Source of the DNA: Echria macrotheca
Taxonomy: Eukaryota; Ascomycota; Sordariomycetes; Sordariales; Schizotheciaceae
Reading direction: 5' to 3'
NCBI GenBank assembly: GCA_030411725.1
Contig: MU839835.1
Coordinates: 124,001-188,000, forward strand
DNA length: 64,000 nt
Shown here: one piece after another, positions 57,073 to 64,000 of the stretch
How the letters are laid out: every line of letters begins with the position of its first letter
Position numbering within the stretch: the stretch's first letter is position 1
The notes under the pieces: model-generated
Seen by the model: the letters and a program-made list of their open reading frames with translations, nothing else
Databases searched by the model: none
Told to the model about the DNA's origin: nothing
Made by a program: the position numbers and the translations under genes

Positions 57073-57465
57073 GCTCTTTTTGGACGCTTTGATATGCCTC
57101 GAGAGTTTGGAATTTGGCAGTTCGGCACTTTGGGACTTCGGGACTTAAAACATTGGGCGGATTGGAAAGGAAGGGTAACTTGGGGGCAATCAAGTACCCC
57201 GTTCTTGTATGAAAGCTTTGCTGTTGTTGAATGGTATTTTATGTGCTCCCACTATAGGCTTTGCAATGCTTCAGCCACGACACCAGCTCAATCCTCAGAG
57301 CGGGCTAGTTACGACGACAAGACGCTTAGGCAAAATTTAACAAGTGTCAAAATCAGCTCAGAATGCTTGACCAACACCGGGCCTATCTTTCCAGAAACCG
57401 CATTAGGCCCTAAACCATATGGAATTTAGCCTAGCAACATCATAGATTGTGTTACTGCGCAGCGC
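57073..57465. other. 3' flank homologous to that of the 58480 gene
   Basis: After the stop the first 90 bases (GGACGCTTTGATATGCC, GAGTTTGGAATTTGGC, CTTTGGGACTT) resemble, in order, the 3' flank of the leftward gene that ends at 58480. The duplication that created the shared C-termini therefore extends into untranslated sequence. Confidence 0.5.
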
Positions 57466-57684
57466 TTGGAAGTAGCGCTCGAGGTTGGTAGTCGCCGGGT
57501 AGGCCTGATCGGGTCCGGCGAATCCAAGTATCAGCTTCGGTCCATCGGTTGGGGGTTGCCTTCCGGCGCGCCGATGGAGACGGAGTTGACAGTCCATCTA
57601 CATGACGGGCAAGTCATTGAGTGTTGCCTGTCAGTAGACCTCTATAATTGGTGGGAGAACGTCTCGGAAAGGGTAGAGGTTTAA
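57466..57684 (+). repeat. Coding-like repeat unit, copy 1
   Basis: An open frame ends in a peptide METELTVHLHDGQVIECCLS, then NWWENVSERVEV and a stop, preceded by KYQLRSIGWGLPSGAP. A second copy at about 61895-62046 ends in METELTVHLCNGQIIECCLS and DWWQEVSDRAEF, with the stop at the same place. The indel between the copies upstream of the Met keeps frame, and differences are mostly codon-wise. This indicates descent from one coding sequence, probably the C-terminus of a larger protein whose 5' part is not seen here. Confidence 0.6.
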
Positions 57685-58479
57685 ATGACTATATATATCG
57701 GCTTGGAACAACCGCTTGGGATATTTAAATAGAACCATTCAACGCTATGTGTATTGTTTCTACATACTAACTGAGCTCGGGCAGTACGTGATAGATCCGT
57801 AATGAATATAGAGTTTGTCGCTTTGTGTTTGGTGATTGTAATGCTTGCACTTGAGGACATGATACGGCAGCTGGGCAGTGTGAGACGTACTGGGAAGGCT
57901 ACTACCTAGTCTGCCCTATAAAACTTGCCATCACTTTTCCCAGCAAAATCCAGCTGTAAAATTTGCCACTACTCTGCCCTGTAAAATCTAGCCGTACAAC
58001 TCAACGCTCACGGATCGGATCCGCATCTTCCCGGCCCGGCGCTCTTCCTTCCGGCATAAAACCGTCGAGCTCCTCTCCTTACGAGCATTCGTTTCGACTG
58101 CTCTTCGCTTTCGAAAAGCTGCTTGGATGGGGAGATATCCTGCGATGGATCGATCCTCTTGCCCTAGCAAGCCTTTGGATCTTCCCACTCCGGCCTGGCG
58201 ACTATCCTTATCTTGATATTGAGGGGCGCTGCTGTGATCACCTTGGGCTCATATCACACAGAAAACGTAGTCATCAAGTCATATGAGTCTGACACAATAT
58301 TTACCGTTCAACAACGGCAAAAGCTTTCATACAAGAACGAGCATTTGTTTACCTCAGATTACATGCGCAACCCTTCTCCAACCCCCCTAAACATGAAGTC
58401 TCAAAGTCCCAAACTCCAAACTCCCAAGTCACATGTCCCAACATCCCAAAGCATACCTACCATAGCGTCCAAGAAGTGC
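57685..58479. other. Intergenic with short TAAAAT repeats
   Basis: No gene is supported. Around 57912-57990 the motif CTGTAAAAT(T/C)T and its variant CCTATAAAACTT recur three to four times, spaced about 25-35 bases apart. The right edge is the duplicated 3' flank of the leftward gene. Confidence 0.45.
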
Positions 58480-59898
58480 TTACAGCTCATCATCGCTATA
58501 ATCAATCATATCCTCGAGGCCGAAGTCCTCGAGAGGCGGCTGAGAGCCCAAGAAGAAATCCCCGCGGGGTTTCGGGTTGCTGACGCAATACCGAACAGAC
58601 CGAAGGCTAGCCGCCGTGAGCCTCCGTGATATGACAGGTGGCGAGACCTGTCGCATCTGGTCGATGCTCGGTGGACCAAACGCCGGCATTCCCAGATTCT
58701 GAGGCATGGCGGGTTGGCCTGTGCCCTGACCTCCATCTTCCAAGGGGCGTTCTTCCCCTTGGTCGCCTGGAGCAGGCGCGGCTGACACCTGTGCCTCTGG
58801 GTTGCCGTTGCCTTTCGCACGATTAAGTGCTTTCCTCCGCTCATCCAGAGCTGCCTTTGTCAAGACCTCCACCATCTTCCTTCCCAAAGGTGCGGTGTAA
58901 CTTGAATCGTGCGAACTGCCCACGACTCGAGCCAGGCGCAATGTGGCAGGAGGTGGTCTGCCATACGCACCGTCGAGATCAGCGGCCTCTACAACAAGCT
59001 TCAGATCCTTCGTCGAGATGACGTATGGTCTTTTAGCGAAGGAGCCCTCCAAGACGGGCGCCTGCGGCAGCGCGCTACTTCTCTTGTAAGCCTCCGAGAT
59101 CTGCTTGAAAAGGTGGCTCCAAGGTGATCTCGACGCCCTCAGGCGCACAGCTTTACACAGCTCCACGATGCTGCGACGCCGCGCCGGCTCCTTCTCAGCC
59201 TCAGACCGAATCTCGACGATGAGCTCGTCAATGAACTTGCTGTCGGTGTGGTTCTCAAGCTCCCAAGTCCTCCGATCGTCAGTCCTGACAATCACCGCAA
59301 ACTGCAAGACTATGACCAGGGCCCTGACGTTGCTATGCTTCCACAGATGGTGGAACATAAGATCCTCGAAGGCCTTGCAGAAAGGGACCGGCTACAGAGG
59401 AGACTGCGGAAGGCTCCCTACTGTCCACTCGCTCCGGTCGATCTCGAAGTTGTTCTCGACGCCCAGCACAGAGGTCGGGGCGCACCTGAGATACTGCAGC
59501 GAGAACTTCCACAGCTCCAGCTGCGGCATGAAGTCATTGAATGGCTTTCTCTCAATAAGTGTCCGGAGCTCGTCAGTCCTCCAGGCATCCTGCAGCTGCG
59601 CCTCATCCTGCTCGGTCCACCCGGGCGGGTGCGGACACTCGAGAAGATGGTTCATCTCCTCCTCTTTCACGGTCCGGTACCGTGTCTTCCAGGCCGTCTT
59701 TTCGAAACGAGTGTTGATCGTCTCAGATACCTCCTTATACTCCCTTTCCACCGCCGTCAGAGCATCTTCTGTGTCGCCCTGGCCCCTAGGCTTGTAGGCG
59801 CCGCGGCCCACCTTGCCCTTCTGTTTCTTGGCTGGCGGCGCTTCACTGGCGGAATCATCAGCTGGGGGGGCGGCCGAGACCTTTCGCTTGGGAGGCAT
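58480..59898 (-). CDS. Unrecognised nuclear-type protein with one in-frame stop; possible pseudogene
   Basis: From ATG 59898 the frame encodes 168 residues (MPPKRKVSAAPPADDSASEA, a basic KKQKGKVGRG patch, then the helical NTRFEKTAWKTRYRTVKEEE) and meets TAG at 59394-59392. The same frame then continues for another 304 codons of natural sequence (PVPFCKAFEDLMFHHLWKH, RTWELENHTDSKFIDELIVE) to 58480. A 30-base GT..AG segment, 59421-59392, would remove the stop in phase but is shorter than any usual fungal intron. A single CAG-to-TAG change is simpler. The C-terminus (PLEDGGQGTGQPAMPQNLG, GPPSIDQMRQV, PPLEDFGLEDMIDYSDDEL) is the module shared with the 55879 gene. No function is recognised. Confidence 0.55.
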
Positions 59899-60234
59899 TT
59901 TCGCGATCGGGGAAACGTTGGTCGGAAGGGGCGAAGGTAAAGTTGGGAGTTGGAATCACGAAGGAAGATTGCGCTGAGGTATCGGGCTGGGAGCTAATAC
60001 TGTACCTAGGTACTTGGTACTTGGGTTTGCTCGCGGCAGAAAATTTGCAAAGTCCAGAGCTCTCGTCCACCTCGCACCATCCAAAATCATCAAATCGCAC
60101 AAGACAGTTTACCCAACAACCCGAACCAACCACACTGCGCTACGAAAACAATTCCAAACCAATCCAAGACTAGATACCGTGTGTTGCACTATTTTTATCT
60201 TGGAACTGCATTGCATATGTACTAACTTGTGCAG
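59899..60234. promoter_or_regulatory. Divergent promoter with TACCTAGGTA
   Basis: These 336 bases lie between divergent starts and contain the palindrome TACCTAGGTA at 60003-60012. A branch-like ACTAAC followed by GTGCAG ends exactly at 60234, so the downstream gene probably has a leader intron ending there. Its donor may be one of the GTs at 60179-60182. Confidence 0.45.
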
Positions 60235-61388
60235 ATGACTACTCCACAGGACCAGTCTTTGGCGAGCAAGGCTCGCCTCAACGCTCAGGCTATGAGCGCC
60301 CGCCGCCAGTTCGTCCTCTCACAGGTGGCAATCTCCTGCGAGCCCACGCTGGATGAAAAGGGGCAAAAGGATGCCGTTGAGGCAGCGCAGGAAACTGTGT
60401 GCCGGCGGATTTTGGCGGAGGGCTGGGACCGGATCTCAGCTCCTTATTTCGAGCTCGAGGTGGACACGCAGCTCTGGAAAACGCACTGTGAGTTAAACCA
60501 ACCCAACTGCCCGTACGACGACTATTGCTAATATCTGGATATTTAGGTTTTCCCAAGATGACGCTCGAATTCCCGTTCGAGTTCATGCGGGGCCCCGAGC
60601 TCCCAAACAACGACTGGCGCTACCGCGGCGAGGTGTCAGCAACGTACGAGACTTTCCGGAAGCTCCAGAAAGCCTCGGAGGATGAATTGGCGCGACTGCG
60701 CACAGACACCAAGCTCAAGCATGCTGAACGCACTCGGCAGCTCGTGGCGCGTATGAGCGCGACCGCGCCTCTGCTGCCGGCTGTTACGGAGCTGGCAGGG
60801 CTCGCGCTGTCTCAGCCAGTGCCCATGAATATGGGTCTTGACCAGGCTCTTCTCGGAGAAATTTGGGTGGCGGTTTTTACTGCCACAGAGCCGGCCTTTG
60901 AGGGGTTTGGCTACTTTGAGCTGCCTCTCTTCGAGATCCACGTGAAGCTGTTCTCCTTTGGGGCTGACAGGGCCGCAAGCTGGCTTGCCGAACCCGGCAT
61001 CGTTTTGAAAAAGGAAAGGGTGTCTCATCCATTGGTTGAGGGCAAGCTGCGCCTCGGCCTGGCGACGGGCTACAAGTGGGAGCCGCGTCTGCTCATCCGA
61101 CTGCTGGAAACCTACCACCGGTACCTGATGTGGTGGGAGAAGGTATACAAAGATGGCGTCTGCACCAACGGTGCTATGTTCCCTGACCACAGGGTTGAGG
61201 CTGTTTTGTGGGAGAAAACCAAGCCTCACACCTTGCATTTGATTCGGGGGATTATATCACGCCATGAGATACTAGGGCGTGGGCTTCCGAAGCAGGCACG
61301 CCGTCCTCTGGCTGCCCGGTCCAAGGGTAAGGAGACGGCGGTGACGCAGGCGGGCGATATGTTTGGTTGCGGTAACGAGGCCCCATAG
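60235..61388 (+). CDS. Unrecognised two-exon protein of the accessory block
   Basis: Exons 60235-60487 and 60547-61388, joined by a 59-base intron with a TGCTAAT branch and TTTAG acceptor, give 364 residues in phase. The sequence is well composed and globular: MTTPQDQSLASKARLNAQAM, ILAEGWDRISAPYFELEVDT, a coiled stretch (FRKLQKASEDELARLRTDTK), then aromatic-rich segments (EPAFEGFGYFELPLFEIHVK, KWEPRLLIRLLETYHRYLMW). The tail is basic (KQARRPLAARSKGKE). No catalytic motif, membrane segment or known domain was recognised. The quality of the frame argues for a live gene. Confidence 0.7.
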
Positions 61389-62050
61389 CCGGCCGATGAG
61401 GCGGAGGAGGCTCAATGGCAATGTTTCTTGTTCACTTGATTGCAATGCTTGTAGTATATTCCGCCTGGTAAAATCGTTGTGCCTTTTCGCAGGCTTCTAA
61501 CATTGAACTACGCTTGATACCGACGAGAACCATCGGGAAGTGACAGGATCAGCAGGTGCAACCATGTTCAAAAGCTCACCCAAGCTTGTCGGTAGCCGGG
61601 TATTCGCGAGACGCTGGTGGTCTGTTTGGCTGATCACCCCCAGGGCGGCGAGGAAACCAGCAGGGCGCACTATTGCGATCACTTGACCTGTGTCACAAGC
61701 GGAGGGCAGGTAAAAGAGAGGAATCTTGAGATCATCTTGGCAGCTCGGAAAGCCGCCGAATGAAAGAGAAGGAGGTCAAGGAAGCGAGATATGAGTCCTA
61801 GAGGCTGACGGTTGAGTTGTGCCGTGCTGTAACCGGCATTCAACTTGGTTGATGGCTGGATGGATCTGGCTGGGCATGTAGACCTAGCCGTGCCTGAAGT
61901 ATCGGCTTTGGTTGGGTTTGCCTTTCGGCGCGCCGATGGAGACGGAGTTGACAGTCCATCTATGTAACGGGCAAATCATTGAGTGTTGTCTGTCAGCGGA
62001 GCTGGATGATTGGTGGCAGGAGGTGTCGGACAGGGCAGAGTTTTAAATTA
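61389..62050 (+). pseudogene. Relic ending in the METELTVHL repeat, copy 2
   Basis: Short coding-like pieces appear in changing frames (for example MKEKEVKEARYES and RLTVELCRAVTGIQLG near 61760-61860) before the repeat copy at about 61895-62046. That copy encodes KYRLWLGLPFGAP, METELTVHLCNGQIIECCLS and DWWQEVSDRAEF, then TAA. I interpret the stretch as a decayed gene whose last exon is the copy of the unit at 57466-57684. The sequence just after the stop is also similar between copies. Confidence 0.45.
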
Positions 62051-62926
62051 CTATGTACATATATTGGCTATGCAATACCTGCTTGGGCGGGCCATGGACA
62101 TAGCTTTATATACGCACCTTACTTGTGTTAACTATAGCTAGCAATCTAGCACGGCGGTCTCACAGGACAGTCAAAATCTCACAGGATAAACCCACGCGAA
62201 GTATCTGGCAAAACGAGCCAGTCATCCCAACGGGGAAAATATTAATTGAAACCTGTCTCTCCCTCCCTCGCTCCGCTGGAGAGCTCTTCCTTTTCTTCGT
62301 ATCTAACAAGCTATCTTTAATAGAGCCGACTACTATCGACTCGTTAGTTGTCAGGGGCACCGCTCACCACCGGGCTTCTTCCCAATCGAATCCGCTCAGG
62401 AGTGCAAACACGACCAAATGTGATATCAGCAAACGCGCTACCCTACATTGAATCAATCCGATGATGCCATGCAAACTTCATTCGCATACGGGTGGTTGCA
62501 TGAGGCCGTCGGGGACATAGGAGTCGACGTGGCGGTAGGCCTCACTGCATCAACGACTGACCCGCGTATTGGTGGGAATTATCACAATGGTAGGCCTCTT
62601 CCGCCACCCGCGACGAGCACTTGATTGCTCGGAGGATGATCCGGTCCGTTGCATGCGATATAATGTTGGGCACAAACGACGAAACCGCGACAGATTGGTC
62701 TTTCTCTGTCCGCGATCACCCCTGAGGTCAGTCACCATTGGGCGGGTGGAAGCATGCTTTCTCATGCCAGTGAAACAATGCGCATGAACAAACGGGCTCT
62801 ACTAATCGAAAGAAGTGGAATAGAAAAGACTTGGTTGAGTGGTTAAGATGCGGGATCCAAAGACTATATATCTAATGGTGGTCCTCTCCGGCTAAGGATG
62901 GGCGAGCAGAGACAATTCTTCTTGAT
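62051..62926. other. Intergenic, promoter side of P450 gene
   Basis: No gene is supported. A frame across 62125-62451 reads poorly. A tRNA-like A box occurs near 62832 but no B box follows. Confidence 0.45.
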
Positions 62927-64000
62927 ATGGCCAACATGTTGGAGACCGCAATCGTGTCTGGCTTGCTTTATCAGGCCGCCCTGATAGCTGGGAGTGTGCT
63001 TGTTTTGCTAGAACTTAGATTGCTGTTGGTAACCGGACGTTTCACTACCAGCATCACACATCTTCTTTCATCACCGTTCCAAGAGACGCCGGTTGACGAA
63101 CAACCCATCCTAGCGTGGGTTGAAGATCAACGCGCAACGATCGACTTCAGCTTCTTCGACATCCCTCGACCGCCCCTCCAGAAAAGACTGGAGCTCCGAG
63201 CCCGGGCCAACCGGCGACTCCATCTCGCCTTCGGCATCGCCAACTCCTTGACAACAGCATTACCCGAAACACACAAGTCTTTCATGAAGGAGGCATCGCG
63301 GGTCATCAATGCCGGCGACAACATGCGCTGGGTGGAGCTGTATGATCTCGCAGAGCTCCATCTCGGCCGGGACGCCGAAAGTGCAGAGAACCTCCTTCAT
63401 CTTGCCGACTGCACTCAGCGTCTGTGCCTGACGATAGTGCTTTTCGATAACTTCAAGGTCGACCCGCGCGACACCCCTCCGGAGGTATCCAGCTTCATCG
63501 CCAGCGAAATCAACAAGCAGTGGCTTCGGTCCAAGGGCGACGAAATGACACAAGAATCGAGCGATCTCAACCAGGCATTGCGTGGTCTGGGGCTGAGGGG
63601 AGAAGACGGGTGCCCGATGGCCCCTCAGAGGGTTCTCGGTCTCATCATGCCGCAGTACGAGACACTCTGGCGCGTTGTCCTGTTGACCTTCGTGACCGCC
63701 TATCACCGCCAAGCGCGACCCGAGAATGTCGAAAGAGTCAGGACAGTTCCACAATGCCTTGGGAACACGGAGCAAGAGGCTGAAGCGGTGAAACTGGCCA
63801 AGGTAAGATATACTCCTACTCCACAGAGGGCGACACTAATGCCAGCACAGGAGGGTCTCCGTCTATATCCGTCCAACAAGCGAATCTACAGAGCGCTAAT
63901 GACGTCGGTGTGTCTTCCCTTCAGCGCCGATGTCGAGGCCTGTCATCGGCACGAGAGAATCTGGGGACCGGACGCGCTTGAATTCCGCCCCGAACGATTT
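62927..64000 (+). CDS. Cytochrome P450, 3' end outside the window
   Basis: From ATG 62927 the visible part gives 342 residues: exon 62927-63802, a 48-base intron (63803-63850, GTAAGA donor, CACTAAT branch, CACAG acceptor), then 63851 to the edge. The intron length is a multiple of three and lacks stops, so reading through it would add 16 residues. An N-terminal membrane anchor (residues 8-30) precedes the body. The K-helix motif ExxR is present as EGLRLYPSNKR, and the meander/PERF region ends exactly at the edge (LEFRPERF). The haem-binding Cys segment lies beyond. The presumed I-helix reads PQYETLWRVVLLTF rather than the usual A/G-G-x-D/E-T-T/S, seen in some fungal P450 families. Substrate is unknown; a secondary-metabolite or xenobiotic role is possible. 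Confidence 0.85.
   Translation, partial: MANMLETAIVSGLLYQAALIAGSVLVLLELRLLLVTGRFTTSITHLLSSPFQETPVDEQPILAWVEDQRATIDFSFFDIPRPPLQKRLELRARANRRLHLAFGIANSLTTALPETHKSFMKEASRVINAGDNMRWVELYDLAELHLGRDAESAENLLHLADCTQRLCLTIVLFDNFKVDPRDTPPEVSSFIASEINKQWLRSKGDEMTQESSDLNQALRGLGLRGEDGCPMAPQRVLGLIMPQYETLWRVVLLTFVTAYHRQARPENVERVRTVPQCLGNTEQEAEAVKLAKVRYTPTPQRATLMPAQEGLRLYPSNKRIYRALMTSVCLPFSADVEACHRHERIWGPDALEFRPERF

Noticed and set aside
62827..62905. tRNA-like A box (GGTTGAGTGGTTAAG) suggesting a Ser or Leu tRNA
   Set aside because: No matching B box, anticodon stem or acceptor stem could be drawn. It is at best a degenerate tRNA-derived fragment.
1..64000. Search for CRISPR arrays, rRNA, transposase or reverse-transcriptase genes
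   Set aside because: No regularly spaced repeats, rRNA signatures or intact transposon ORFs were seen. The repeats present are short or degenerate.

Overview
The window looks like nuclear DNA of a filamentous ascomycete (Pezizomycotina, most likely a Sordariomycete close to the Sordariales). Genes are mostly monocistronic, with short introns of 42-110 bases that carry GT..AG ends and CTAAC/CTGAC-type branch sites. Intergenic spaces are long and coding GC is high. The products are typical of the group: DUF3716, BIM1-like copper protein, AMA1-type APC/C activator, cytochrome P450. No bacterial-type operon, CRISPR array, rRNA or convincing tRNA was seen.

Left part (1-29.7 kb), conserved housekeeping and regulatory genes. 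These are an unrecognised coiled-coil protein divergent from ribosomal protein RPS23, COQ2 (ubiquinone synthesis), a large JmjC plus 4CXXC_R1 zinc-finger plus AT-hook chromatin protein, and a small predicted mitochondrial protein. A gene-poor stretch of about 5.9 kb follows. Then come a small conserved low-complexity protein, a BTB protein behind a long pyrimidine-rich leader, cyclin C (Mediator CDK module), a calcium-regulated mitochondrial ATP-Mg/Pi type carrier, and a single-pass membrane protein with an adhesin-like beta-repeat ectodomain.

Middle (30.8-32.9 kb), a small island of decayed coding sequence. Two formerly protein-coding stretches on opposite strands are each interrupted by an in-frame TGA and by frame changes, next to unusual G/C homopolymers of up to 15 bases.

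Centre-right (33.8-53.6 kb), again conserved genes: the WDR48/Bun107 deubiquitinase cofactor, PET8 (mitochondrial SAM carrier), a TilS-type tRNA-lysidine synthase, a histidine acid phosphatase, BET4 (Rab geranylgeranyltransferase alpha), an AMA1-like APC/C activator with C-box and IR tail, the Qc-SNARE SYN8, a DUF3716 protein, and a GPI-anchored BIM1/X325 LPMO-like copper protein.

Right end (54-64 kb), an accessory, lineage-specific block. It holds a coiled-coil pseudogene broken by several frameshifts and two unfamiliar nuclear-looking proteins with unrelated N-termini but the same C-terminal module. It also holds an unrecognised two-exon gene, a 160-190 bp coding repeat present twice 4.4 kb apart, and a cytochrome P450 cut by the window edge before its haem cysteine. 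The shared C-terminal module and the coding repeat are the most novel features here. Exon coordinates were deduced by hand from splice signals and reading-frame phase, without transcript data.
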